This document shows, one piece after another, positions 10,300 through 22,800 of a stretch of DNA of 64,000 nucleotides. This DNA comes from Atherinomorus stipes. Taxonomy: Eukaryota > Chordata > Actinopteri > Atheriniformes > Atherinidae. Positions within the stretch are counted from its first letter, which is position 1. Each line of letters opens with the position of its first letter. A program made the position numbers and the translations under genes. Location of the stretch: NCBI GenBank assembly GCA_023101725.1, contig JALJCO010008652.1, positions 1 through 64,000 of the forward strand. Direction: 5' to 3'. The notes beneath the pieces were generated by a model, which did not search any database, was not told the DNA's origin, and was given only the letters and a program-made list of their open reading frames with translations.

Positions 10300-11337
10300 T
10301 GCTCAGTACTTAGTAGAAGCACCCTTTTGAGCTAGTACAGCCATGAGTCTTCTTGGGAATGATGCAACAAGTTTTCCACATCTGGAGTTGGGGATCTTCT
10401 GCAATTCTTCCTTGCAGATCCTCTCCAGTTCTGTCACGTTGGATGGTGAATGTTGGTGAACAGCCATTTTCAGGTCTCTCCAGAGATGCTCAATTGGGTT
10501 TAAGTCAGAGCTCTGGCTGGGCCAGTCAAGAATGGTCACAGAGTTGTTCTGAAGTCACTCCTTTGTTATCTTAGCTGTGTGCTGAGGGTCATTGTCTTGC
10601 TGGATGGTGAATCGCCTAGTCTGAGGTCCTGAGCACTCTGGAAGAGGTTTTCATCCAGGATATCTCTGTACTTGGCCATATTCATCTTTCCTTCAATTGC
10701 AACTAATCGTCCTGTCCCTGCAGCTGAAAATCACCTCCATAGCATGATGCTGCCACCACCATGTTTCATTGTCGGGATTGCATTGGGCAGGTGATGACCA
10801 GTGCCTGGTTTTCTCCACACATACCACTTAAAATTAACTCCAAAAAGTTAAATCTTGGTCTCATCAGACCAGAGAATCTTATTTTTCACGGTCTTGGAGT
10901 CCTTCATGTGTTTTTTGGCAAACTCTATGCAGGCTTTCATATGTCTTGCACTGAGGAGAGGCTTCCGTCTGGCCACTCTGCCATAAAGCCCCGACTGGTG
11001 GAGGCTGCAGTGATAGTTGACTTTGTGGAACTTTCTCCATCTCCCTACTGCATCTCTGGAGCTCAGCCACAGTGATCCTTGGGCTCTTCTTGACCTCTCT
11101 CACCAAGGCTCTTTTCCTATGATTGCTCAGTTTGGCTGGATGGCCGGGTCTAGAAGGAGTTCTAATCGTCCCAAACTTCTTCCATTTAAGGACTATGGAG
11201 GCCACCGTGCTCTTAGGAACCTTCAGTGCTGCAGATATTCTTTTGCAACCTTGTCCAGATCTGTGCCTTTCCACAATTCTGTCTCTGAGCTCTTTGGACA
11301 GTTCCTTCGACAACATATTTCTCATTTGCTCTGACAT
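10300..11337 (-). pseudogene. Tc1 transposase, inactivated (copy B)
   Basis: From 11337 downward: MSEQMRNMLSKELSKELRDR, CKRISAALKVPKSTVASIVL, then ITVAELQRCSREME and RQTEASPQCKTYESLHRVCQ in a shifted frame. The catalytic motifs DETK (about 10850), DNDPQHTA (about 10590) and SSDLNPIEHLWRDLK (about 10480) are recognisable, and here the third motif keeps its Glu and Trp. The pieces fall in different frames, so no continuous protein remains. It is less damaged at the third motif than copy A. Confidence 0.88.
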
Positions 11338-11703
11338 GCACTGTGAGCTGTAAGGTCTTATATAGACAGGTGTGTGCCTTTCCTAATCAAGCCCAATCAG
11401 TTTAATTAAACACAGCTGGACTCCAATGAAGGAGTAGAACCATCTCAAGGAGGATCAGAAGGAATGGATAGCCTGTGAGTTAAATATGAGTGTCACTGAA
11501 AAGGGTCTGAATACTTATGACCATGTAATATTTCAGGTTTTTTTTTTAATTAATTTGTAAAAATTTCAATTTTTTTCTGTCAAGATGGGTGCTGAGTGTA
11601 CATTAATGAGAAATAAAATTAACTTTTTTTATTTTAGCAAATGGCTGCAATTAAACAGAGTAAAGAGTTTAAAGGGGTCTGAATACTGTCCATACCCACT
11701 GTA

Positions 11704-11985
11704 TATCAGCTGGAGTTGTGCATCTTCTTTCATGTCCATGTGGTCACCAATATGTGAGCAAAATCACCAGACCAGTTGCAACTCCATGAGGCCGGTCATC
11801 CTGTCTCAACATTTTCTTTCTGTGTCATCCAGCAGATCCCTAAGAATCACAGAGGGGGTAATACTGAACTTAAATTACTTAAGTCTGAGTGCAGATGGAT
11901 TTTCTATTTAAAAACTCTTTATCCTGGGGGTCTGAATGAGGAATTATCCCTATCATGCTTTCATGTGTATCCTTCATGTCAAATT
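11704..11985 (+). pseudogene. Penelope-like element GIY-YIG endonuclease fragment
   Basis: The + strand reads HVVTNM, a stop, AKSPDQLQLHEAGHPVSTFS, CVIQQIP, then KSECRWIFYLKTLYPGG and LNEEL. This is the C-terminal part of the GIY-YIG endonuclease domain of Penelope-like elements, with the conserved His, the E..WI..L.TL block and the GLNEE ending. The N-terminal GIY motif itself is missing or lost in Tc1 copy B. After it, 12080-12115 reads GATGATGGCCTACTAACCGA, a motif common just 3' of such ORFs. Confidence 0.75.
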
Positions 11986-12299
11986 AGTTGATGTCTTCCT
12001 CCTCCTAGGGTTATCCTAATTGGATGCCCTCATTGCTGACCAGCCTATGTAAAGCTTGAAGTTGTGTAGTCATGTTATCAGTGTTGATGATGGCCTACTA
12101 ACCGAAATGTTCACAATTTTTTGCACTTTTTCCTTGGTGCACCTTGGCACTATGTAAATACTGTAAACCAGTCCATTTTTGCATCCATCTGCCTCTATAT
12201 CATTCAGTCTGCGGGCCTCTCTTCCTCCATTTTTCATGTCATTCACAACCATTACACCTGCCAACGCTCCTGCATTGCCAGTAAGAGCGCAAAATATTT

Positions 12300-12410
12300 T
12301 TCTGACTTCTTTCTCTAAATTTATTGAAGCATAATACTATTATGAATGACACTATGGCTAGGGGCTGTTGACAAATTGGACAGGTTCTTGGCGATGACAT
12401 TATGAAAGGA
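12300..12410 (+). repeat. Second partial Penelope-like copy (5' part)
   Basis: AAATTTATTGAAGCATAATA..CTATTATGAATG at 12317-12352 matches 8062-8093, immediately before the PADKGG block, with few differences over about 36 bases. Beyond that only weak similarity (GCTGTTGACAAATTGG against CTGCTGACAAAGGTGG) remains. It lies 3' of the endonuclease fragment, as expected for a tandem partial copy. Confidence 0.5.
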
Positions 12411-13555
12411 TTATAAATTAGTTACTTTTTTTTTTTTTTTTTTACCTTTCCCTTAAAATAACCGAAACTTTCATTAAACTTTTATTACACTATTATTTTC
12501 ACATGAAATATGTCTGTTTCAAAAACATGTCTGTTTTTTAGGGAATACAAAATAGTCAAAGATTTTCATGAAAACTTAAGTCTGTATATTCTTTAACATT
12601 GTAAAATTATACATTATTTTGTAATACATTATATTTTTTCCAATAACAACACTAGGCTATCGCTGTTGGACAGAGATGAACAAGTGCACACAAACAAGAA
12701 CATTTTCTTATCAGATTTAGACACAGCCAACTCAACTCTGATTTGGACTAGATGTGTAACTTGTTGAATTTATTTGCTTTTCATGTCCTTGTTGTCTACA
12801 TACATGTGACACACCTGACACACCTGTTGAAGTTACTTAGCTTTCCTATTTTTTTCAAATTTCAGTTTAATTCTTGTCTTTAATTCCCCCCTTTGATTAA
12901 AACAGAATCTGCCATTTTTTTCTATTTCACTTCATGTGAAGGTGAACATGATTTGTAGTCGTGGTTGTTGAATACAAAGAAATATGAGTCTAACACATTA
13001 GTTTACTGCCTCCCAATAGTGCAACAACATCAAATGCATCTAAACCGTATCATTTATATGACTGCTTTTCAAAAAATGTAAATTAAACCTGTTTTATTGC
13101 TTTTTAAATGTAGGGAAACATTGGCCTAATGTAAAATGACTTAGATGGACCTTAGATGTCACTTTAAACAAATTGGCAGTGTTTTTGAAAAATAAAGCAT
13201 TTTTGAAGTAATTTTTTGTTTTATATTATTATTGATGATAACCACAATAATGACAATGATGACGACCACAACAATAACAACAACAACAATAATAATTATG
13301 ATTATCATCATCATCATTTAGATTTTTTAAAATGTCATATTAAGTTTCACTGATTCTCTTTTTGCTGCAGACGTGATTATAAAAATTACGAACAATGAAT
13401 GAGTGACCAAAAACACAATTTTGCCTGTTTACATCTTTGTAGCATTTGTATAATTAAGTTATATCAGAATGAATTGTATAAAATGGTTGAAAAGCAAAAT
13501 GATCACTGAAGGACTGCACCACACAGCGTTTGTGTGGGTGGCTTGGTGGGAGAAA
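12411..13555. other. AT-rich intergenic, no gene recognised
   Basis: There is a T run at 12427-12443 and ATAATG/ACAACA-type simple sequence near 13225-13320. No exon, RNA gene or transposon end could be supported. Confidence 0.5.
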
Positions 13556-13559
13556 CAGA

Positions 13560-13780
<221 letters not shown>

Positions 13781-13790
13781 CATATAAATG

Positions 13791-13795
<5 letters not shown>

Positions 13796-13858
<63 letters not shown>
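13796..13858. repeat. TA microsatellite
   Basis: About 31 TA units directly upstream of the ywhab promoter region. Confidence 0.95.
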
Positions 13859-13860
<2 letters not shown>

Positions 13861-13929
13861 GCCAGTGTAACCCACACAAAGCTGTATCACCTGACACGAT
13901 GGTGAACTGAGATACGACAGCAGCGGCCT

Positions 13930-14150
13930 CATGGAGACAGTTGCCTCGGAGACAGGGCGCACGTCATCCTGTAGCCGTTGCCATGGTCCTCCTGACGTCA
14001 AAGCCCCTCGCAAGATGCTTAGGAAACCCCCTGGCGCGGTTGCTATGGAAACTGGCGGGGGGAGGGGTGGGGTTTAGAGGAAGCGGAAGTGTCAGAGCAG
14101 GCGGAAGTGGTACTGCCCTGAATACCCTGAGCAGCGAGTGGAGGACGGCT
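13930..14150 (+). promoter_or_regulatory. ywhab: Probable ywhab promoter with X-box-like, CRE and ETS motifs
   Basis: The base composition changes sharply from TA repeat to GC-rich with CpGs. Visible motifs are: GTTGCCTCGGAGAC (13940-13953), GTTGCCATGGTC (13977-13988) and GTTGCTATGGAAAC (14039-14052), all resembling the RFX X-box; a full palindromic CRE TGACGTCA (13993-14000); and two ETS-type CGGAAGT sites (14084-14090 and 14102-14108). No TATA box is evident, which fits a housekeeping CpG promoter. Assignment to ywhab rests on it being the nearest upstream CpG region on the same strand. Confidence 0.65.
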
Positions 14151-14205
14151 TGAGAAACTCCCTTCGTTCAGAGAATAAAATCGGGATCCCTAGTCCGCTC
14201 TAAAT
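14110..14205 (+). other. ywhab: Probable non-coding exon 1 of ywhab
   Basis: The GC-rich stretch after the ETS sites ends at a good splice donor, TAAAT|GTGAGT (GT at 14206). The first coding exon starts at an acceptor (TATCTTGTAG|CC, exon from 19679) with an in-frame TAA directly upstream of the ATG, so a separate 5' UTR exon is required. The transcription start is not located and other donors are possible. Confidence 0.45.
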
Positions 14206-17200
14206 GTGAGTTAACTTACATATCACTCGATAAATGCCTTATGTACAGGTTAAGCAGAGCCTTTCGGGGGGAATAGCCATCAGAGCAGCGGTCCCGCTGC
14301 CCACCTCTGCGGCGGAAGGTGCCTATTGTGGTTTGGGGCTGGGTGTGAGGATTTAGGCCGAGAATGTGGCCATATATCGAGAAATAACCCACACAACATT
14401 CTCGACGAGCTTGCGTGTGCTAACTGAGTAGTAAATATGCCGCTAATCTTTTCATTTTAAAGGCGTGGGCCCTGATCGATGCATACGCGGTGGCCGTGAA
14501 GGGAGGGAGAAGATCAACCCAAGTTTGGCCATTTTGACAGCTTAGCAGCGGCCGAGCACCAGCCGTCGCGAGAGCAGCACAGACATTTTAGCAGCTCGTG
14601 CTAAGTATTATGGCATAGCATAAAACGTAAGACGGCTACTTAATTGCTGCTTGTATCTTGTTAGACGAACATATTCAACCTTGTTATTTGCTGTGTAACC
14701 TGTAGCAATAGCATCGTGATTGTGGATAGTCTTAACTGAGCCCCGTCATGGCGCAGTGCAACGATATGGAAGCTAACACACCCTCCACATTTCCCGGGAG
14801 TTTCTCCTCAGACGCGAATATCTTTTCAAATAACGTTGTCTTTCGACCTAACTCTGTTAATTGGGTATAAGTTCAACGCTGGATATTTTCTGTTTTCTGA
14901 GCTGGATAATTCGGCCCTCAGTTGGGTGTCGGCACATCGCCATGCATAGTGAACTGGGTCAGGTCCTGCTAGCAGCTAAGCTAACAGTGAAAGCTAGTGG
15001 CCGTGCTGTGACGTTCAGCTAGCATGCTAGCTGGCGGTAATCTATCTCTCCATCTTAAAATTCCGCAGGGGAATGCGACAAGGAGGGCGTAGCTGTTAGC
15101 AAGCCGACTCAACGACACAACGTAGATGTTCTTAGCTCGGTGGGCTTTTAAAACGCTTGTGTCAAAATGTTCGTGAAGGCGAGGGATCTCGAACTGTTGG
15201 GTGTAGTTCTGTCCGCTGTTGAAGATGGTGTCCCCCATTTTCGTTGCAAATAAGTATGTTAACTACAACCGTTAGCCAGGTGGTTGGATAACAGCCTTGC
15301 ACGTGTACAGGGTGATAGTGGCATGCCAGATGATTGTAACTTATCATCGGGGACAAAATGGATCAATTTGGAGCGATCCATGGTTCGTTAATGGCTTTTA
15401 ATTATCGCAAGAGCACATACCGTGAAACACCGCATTTTAAACTAACGCTAAATGCTAACGTCACAACAATGCCAAAATTGTGCTGAACTCATCGATTGAT
15501 TTATTTCCACCCTTTTCACAATAAGCATTGGGGCTGGCTCCATACAAAATTTATTAATTGGATTTTATTTGTTGATTTATTGATTTTTAACCTTTCACTT
15601 CCTTACAACTATGGAGTTTGATCAAAATCCCCCATGTGATTGGTAAAGAGCCTCATCTTTCCCAGCTAAAATATATATATTGTAAAATTGCATCATAAAA
15701 AATGTATTTATCCTTTATCTTCGAATTTAAAACCTTGTTAATTTAATGTAAGATAAATAGTGACACTCAATTTCATGTTTTAACTAGCCCATTCAGTTAA
15801 TAACTGTTTTATGTTATGTTTTTTTTAACCACATGAGAAGTCGATGTTATTGCTTTATAGAAACAAATTAATTTGTGCATAAGTAAAGTTGCAGAATTTT
15901 TTTAAGTCAACATTTTTTGCCTAATTAAAAGGATTCTTGTAGATGGATAGAGAAATCCCACATCCCTGCATTTATTCAATAACCATGAACACTGCCGGAA
16001 AGAAATATGTACTTTTCTGATTTGGGTGTCAATGTAAAATAGCTTTTTGACCAGGTTTGTTGGAAAGTACTTCTTCTTTTTTTTAAGCTCACATGGTACA
16101 TACTATGTTTGTGGGTAAAAAAAAAAAAAGAACAAGAAAAAAAAAGTGATTTTCTTTTACCATTGATTTAAGCTGAAGAATTTTAGCCCAAGACCCTCGA
16201 ACGGATGAATAGAAATTAACACATTTGCATTTAAAAACAAAGTAAGGATACAAACAGTGTGATGTGCATCCCGTGTCAATATAAACCATAGCATTATGGT
16301 TTGGAACAACATTATGTCTAGTAGAAAATGCCATTTACTGTATTCAGAGCAAAGTTTTTTTTTTTTCTTTCCTCTGTGAATGTCCTGATAATGGACTGAA
16401 CGGGTTTCTGAATTTATAATGACCCCATAGCCCATTGGTCTCACCGTCTTGTCTTTTGGAAAAGTAATGGAATTGTGCTGAGTATGAGCAGATAATGGGA
16501 TATTGGTGCACTCCCAGCTGAGAGGCTATTAATTAGCCTGCAGAACCAACGGAAGTGCATAAGAGTGGCTGCACAGTCTGTCAAGATTCTCTGTAAATGA
16601 CAAAGTTTAAAGGGTAGTTTGTGTTTTCACTGAGGTGTGAGGTCAACAGCAGTAGCATACCTTTTACACTTACCATTTATTTTCCACATTGTATAAACTA
16701 TAGGGCACTTTTTGATCATAAAATTTGAGAAAAGGGGGTGGCTTGTCCTACCTTCATACCAAATGCTTGTTCTTTTTTTTTTAATACTTTTGAGCTGTTT
16801 ATTTTCTAGAAAATCCATCTATTGTTGATGGGCCAAAATGTGATTTCATTACAAGGAAAGCTGTTACAACAGTTGAATGGAAAATCATTAACTCAAGATA
16901 AAAACCTTTTAGAAATATCTAGTTTGTATGGCATAACAGTGGTAGTAGTTTTTGGCTTATTTCAAATGGAAGATCTCAATGGAAATATAAGGCATCTCGT
17001 AAAAACTGGAGAAACATTCACAGTATATTGTCGAGTGATTTCCTTCAGCAAAATGCTACATTTACAAATGAATTATAGTTTGGTGGTCAGGATTGGCAAA
17101 TTTTGCCATCTAAACAAACCCAACCTAAATTTTCTGTGTGGATATTTGATGCCAAACCTTCCTCTGGTACCCTGGTTTATCATTAGGAATGACACTGATT

Positions 17201-19678
17201 TCAAAGAGAGAGAGAGGCAGACATTAATTTATGTCCTTTAATTCCAGGTGCAGGTTTATTGCACTCCTGAATAAACTGTCCACAAACACTTTTTACACAG
17301 CCCGGTGGTCTGCTTCATGTCAGACCTCGCAAAACTTAGCCAAATGTGTATAAATGGGGTGACCTTTGGGTGGTATTTTATTGTTTTCAGTGGTTGTTTC
17401 TGCCAAAGCTTCAAATTTTACAGCCCCACAGACCCATCTCCAAGGACAAAGCAACAGCTTCCATAGAGAACGGCCGCTTAGTTTCAGCAGAACACTATTT
17501 TCAAATTAGATGTTTGATTTTTTTTTTTTTTTTTTTTAAAGTTTAATATTAAATAATTTTTTTATCCAACTCTGGATGAAACTCTGATAAGCAGTTATTA
17601 GCATCAAGAAAGCAGGAGCAGAGCAGCCTTTTCAATATAAAATTAGTATTCTACTATTAAATGGGGTATCATTTGACATGGATACCTTGGTGCCATCTGC
17701 TGGTGTTAAAGAAAACTCCAATATGTATTTAGGATGTTCATGTTTTCCATAAGAGGGGGAAAAAAAATCCAAAGCATCAATTAACACAATTCCTCTAAGG
17801 CCTCAAGTGTCTTTTGCAGCAAAGTAACTCTAAAAATGGAGGCATTGCACCACATTTGTCCACAGAAGGCCTTGACCTGGAAAAGAAAAAAAAATGGTGT
17901 CATGTGGGGGTAAAAGCGAAGGAGGCAGCCTGCAACACCTTTCTAAGGAGTTTCTACTTTCGTTTGCTGAGATCGAAGACGCTGCGTACATCTGCAGCTA
18001 CCGTCAGGTGCTTAACAGCCCAACTGCAGAATTGGCCTGAAGACAAATAAGTGAAAGCTGCTCAGCCTAAATGACATAACATCTAGTCGAACTGGTTGAG
18101 TTGCTGGTCTGATGGTTTAAGTGAATTTTTCACCATTATGTTCAAGTTGTGTGCTAAACTGAGATTTTTTTTTTTCAGTCAAACAAAAGGCCAAATCCAC
18201 ACAGGAATTCCAGGGAATAACTAAAATGTTGGGAAGTGTTAGGTCTGATGTGAGGCAGCAGCACGTTTATTCTGAAGCATGTCAGAGGATATTACTAAAA
18301 ATGTAGGAGAAATGGCAGCATTATGATATTTGTTGGCAAAAATTGAATTTTGGGTTTAAGACTGACATTTGATTTGCTGGAGACAAAGCAAACATTTGCT
18401 GCAAGGCTTTGTTAGAACACCAAAAATACAGAGATTACTTTTTGCATAATTGTTTTATTGTAATTCTGGATTCACCAGAATTATTTTAGTTGTCTTAACT
18501 TTTTCTGTTGGCCAAGTTTCATTCATCACCTGAGACTGTGACGGCGGTATCGCCTTGTTATCTTGATTTCCTCTTGTTAATCAGTGAGTGTAATCATGCT
18601 CCCAGTCTAACAGGATCTACCGCAAAGGTAGTTTGGAGTACTTTCGCAGGTGCTTATTTATGAGCAGGCAGATGTTGTCAGCCCTGATTGTGTTCCAACT
18701 TTGCAAGAAACGCAAAACATTACAGGTGTGCTTGCTGTTCAGAAATGGCTGCTCTCTGACCCACAGTCGCTGAGTGAAGGCTGTTTGAATTACAATGGCC
18801 GAGTAACTCATAGGCACCCCCTTCCCTCTTAACACCCTAGTTCCACATTCCTTTTACTACTTAATCTGTTAGTAACTCTTAATATAAGGTTTGATGATAA
18901 ATATTCCCCACAATACTTACCTGAAAAAGTAATAAGTTTGCTGTTGGATGTTATGTTATTTACTTCCTGCTCTTTTCACCCCCTGCTTTCACAGGGAGGT
19001 CAGAGGTCAGGTAAGCTCCAAAGGTACTGACACTCAGAGGAGTGGCTTTTTTTGTCCTTCACATTGGTGGATGTTTGGTCCCATAAGTCGAGACTGGTGT
19101 TGAATCAAAGCTGCAGCAGAGACAAAAGTTAGTTTCTGCTATTGTATTAAAGTATTTTTCTTGATGCCCAAAGCTCATTGTGCAGAGTTTTCTTAGCATG
19201 GTTTATAGATGTGAGAGATGGAGGCCAGGCTGTGGCCTACTTAGACCTACAGATACATCTGGAGAGCACAACGCCTTCAGGGATGAAGTGATGGGGAGCA
19301 GCCATTGCACTGCAATTGGGTTTTTGTCATTTTATGTTGTGGTTTTAGTTCTCAACCAGTACAATTTAATATATATATATACACACACATATATGTATGT
19401 ATATATGTACTATTCTGTTTAATCATCGGAAAACTCATCATCACCCTCATGTGCTTCCGTTTTTGCAAAGTGGTACTTGGAGGCCCGGTGCTCTAGCTTT
19501 CCCTTACTTCTTTTTTCTCAACTTGTCCTACTTATGTTGTACACCCCTGAGATTTCCACACCTCTATTTCACTCTTCTGTCGTTCTCGTCCCTGCATCGT
19601 TTGGCTGCTTGTACTCTTGCTTTATTTTGTCCAAACACCAATTGTGTTTTGTGTCCCCTCCTTTTGTTTATCTTGTAG
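14206..19678 (+). other. ywhab: ywhab intron 1
   Basis: A 5.5-kb intron between the proposed UTR exon and the first coding exon. It contains T and A runs (16079, 16118-16147, 17518-17538) and a TA/CA microsatellite at 19368-19405. A 139-codon open frame at 16822-17241 has no recognisable family or splice context. No transposon with clear ends was found. Confidence 0.5.
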
Positions 19679-19686
19679 CCTAAAAG

Positions 19687-19839
19687 ATGGATAAGAACGA
19701 CCTGGTGCAGAAAGCCAAGCTGGCAGAACAGGCTGAGCGCTATGACGACATGGCGGCTGCCATGAAGGCTGTGACGGAGCAGGGCCTGGAGCTTAGCAAC
19801 GAGGAGCGCAACCTGCTTTCTGTCGCTTATAAGAACGTG
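19687..19839 (+). CDS. ywhab: ywhab coding exon 1
   Basis: Encodes residues 1-51 (helices A-C), ending ..SVAYKNV in phase 0 at the donor GTAAGG (19840). The exon starts at 19679 after the acceptor TCTTGTAG. Confidence 0.96.
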
Positions 19840-22800
19840 GTAAGGCATAGAGGATTACTTTTATTTGTCTTTTAATATTTAGACTTGAGCTGGAGCTCTT
19901 GTCAGCCACTGATCTGGTTCTTTTCACATTGATTGCACTGCATTGGTGTGAGGAGGATACGGTATTGATGCTCGTTCACGCTGGCCAAGCACAGCAGTCA
20001 CGGCATGCTGTGCTTTCAGACAGCATGCCATCATTGCAGAGCAAGCGGCGTTACATCAGCAGCAGTGTGTAGCACCATGATTTGTTGTACCTGCTCTTTT
20101 TGACCACTTCCTCTGCTGGCTCAGAGGTGGAACAGGTTTGTTTCCATACTGTCTCTGTACTTCAAACAAGGTACAGTATTGTTGATCCTTTCAGTACTGT
20201 AACTATGACAGACCACTAGGACCTTTCTGCCTTTTTTTTTTTTTTGTTCTTTAATAAATTTTTTTTAAACATGTCCCATGTATAAATAACTTTGCCCCTC
20301 TTTTTCAGGACAAATGTAACTTTCAAATGCTGGCAAGTATTTGAATTGTGATATAAATGCTTTAAAAGGACAATATATTTTACATGTTAAACGATATATT
20401 GTGCAGTCCTAGTTGAGTGTCACCATCATTGCAGTGCACTAGAGTGCAGCAGTCACATCCTGCAATGTTGGAGGCAAATGAACTCTGTGTGTTCTCATCT
20501 AATTTCAAGGGGACCTGACACACAGTGCATGCAGTGATCCACCATAATTCTTCTTAATCAGTTTGCCAAAGAACAAACCTTTGTTGAAAAAAATGCAGTT
20601 CTTATTTGTACATAATAAATGAATCATACCAGGTCCTTGCACAATAAAAGAAAGCTAAAAAAAAAAAGAGATTAAAAAAAATAAACTCATAATTCTCAAA
20701 AATAGAAATGTATTTGCAACATTCACAAAGAGGTAATTGTCAAGATAGCAGGAATGCTGCAAAAAGATCTATTCAAGTCATCTGCTGAAAATTCCTGTAT
20801 TTTTTTCATATCCCATTATATATGGCAGGGTTTTTGAAAAAAAAAATCGTCATCATATAATGTCATTTTTACCAACATAGTGCAGCCTTAATATTATCGC
20901 ACTGTATGTTTGGTTGGCTACACCAGCCTTTCCCAAACTGGCTCCAAGATCATTTCAGGGAGTTTCCAGATCAGTGTAAAACTGATAAAATGGATTGAAA
21001 AAAAAAATCAAGCCATTTGGAAAATCTCAAAGTAAAGTTGCTGCTCCTCCACATCAAGAGGAGCCAGATGAGGTGGCTCAGGCACCTGGTCAGGATGCCC
21101 CTTGGACGCTTCCTTGGTGAGGTGTTCCAGGCATGTCCCAACAGGATGAGACCCTGGGGGAAGACCCAGGACATGCTGGAGGGACTGTCTCTTGGCTGGC
21201 CTGGGGAGGCCTTAAATTCCCCCCCAGATGAGATAGTGGATGTGGCCACGGAGCAGGAGGCCTGGACTTCCCTGCTTCGGCAGCTGCCCCTGCGACCCGA
21301 CCTTCGATAAGCAGCAAGAAGACCTTATGGTGTAAATTAGGCCTGTCGTAGTTAAAGGATAAGTTTCTTTTTTTTCAACCTGGACTTTATTTCTAGGAGT
21401 ATATACGTGCATTTTCTCACTTTGAGTCCTTTGGAAGATATAACTTGAATCACACTTCAGTGTACATCCAGTGATAATGGCGGAGACGGGGCAGCGACTA
21501 TATAAAACATTATCTGCAGTAAAAGTCCTTGATTTTCGCCAATACTTTAAGTAGAATGAAAAAACGAATGAGTACTATTGTCCTGTGAATCCAGGTTTAG
21601 CTTTCTGTTAGTTATCAGGTAGTTCTAGACACTTTTTGGGGCCGCGCTTTCACGATGCACGCTTCTGTAGTTCAGCTGAGAAGAGCAGCTCGCTGCCCAG
21701 ACAACACAATTTGCGAAACTCTGAACTAATTTAGTTTGCCTACAGCTTTCAGTGTCTCGCCTTTTAAGTGGTCAGTGAAAAAGTTCCTGTCCAGCTGAAA
21801 GCTCCAACTGTACACACCTTACACCTCCAGGCTGTGCTGCTTTTTGCAGAACGGTGAATTGGATTCTCATCTGAAGAATCTCTTGAAAATATAAAACTGT
21901 GTCATAATATTAGGATTTATCCAAAAGAAACCTCTGTTTCTAGACAAAATGTTTTACAGTACAGTCAAGCAAGGCGAGTTTATTTGTACAGCACATTTCA
22001 TGTACATGACAGTTGAAAGTGACACAGTGGGTTGCAGAAGTAATGGGAATGGGAAAGGTAATGAATATAATACATAAATGGTAAAAAACAAAAAAAAAAA
22101 AGGAAATTAAATAATTTAAAACTAAGCCAGTCAGAAAAAATACACTACACCCTAAAACATCATTGCATCAAAGTTGGGTATAAATATCCAGAGTATGCAA
22201 GCTGTATTCTTTGGTTAATGTGGTGACACTCCTCCTGTTCATCCTGTATAACTCTCCATGGGACTTTCCTGTCCTTGGTAGAGCTCCTAGACATTTCTCC
22301 TTCCACTATGTATGAAATAGTTACCAAAGATCTCTAAAACTGTGAATTATTGCAAAGAAGATGAACTAACTTAGTGGGGAAAAAGGTGCCTGAATTCTCA
22401 GAAACGTCTCCAATACATTTACACAGAGCTCCACTAAAGCTAATTTAAAATATTGCTGAGCAGCATTAGAATGCCATTATGATGGTCAAAAAGCTCCACT
22501 GTCGGTCTGTCGGACATCATTGGAAAGCTGTACTTCTCAGCTTTTAGAATCTGCTCGAATCACGTCAATGGCGCAAATGGTTGGGTTGCAGTAATTTGAA
22601 TTGTGCATGTTGGACTTAAAGGGTTAATAAGATTATAGTTTGTTGTCACAACAAACATTATTTGAGGAAAGAAGCTTTGGCTCCTTACGGTCTGAGATAA
22701 ACAGACTTATGAAGCTAAATCTCCATATTTTGCTCTTGTTTTTTTTCACCAGGACGTGATACATACGCTGCATTGTTGAGCAGCATGTTACAGCTGTGCT

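Larger units (their letters stand above)
9674..11701 (-). mobile_element. Tc1-like DNA transposon, copy B, 3' end truncated and interrupted
   Basis: Same family as copy A, in opposite orientation. The right end (11701, followed by TA) reads GGGGTCTGAATACTGTCCAT..CCCACTG, the complement of the element's 5' terminus. At the left the terminal repeat starts only at GTTTCATTGCAG (9674), so the outer ~47 bases are gone. The left terminal repeat is split by a 448-bp MITE (9728-10175). Without the insert the copy would be about 1.58 kb. Loss of one terminus means it can no longer move. Confidence 0.9.

Noticed and set aside
16822..17241. 139-codon open frame in ywhab intron 1
   Set aside because: It begins with an ordinary ATG but shows no recognisable domain, no splice context and base composition like the surrounding intron. 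A chance frame is more likely, although a homology search was not possible.
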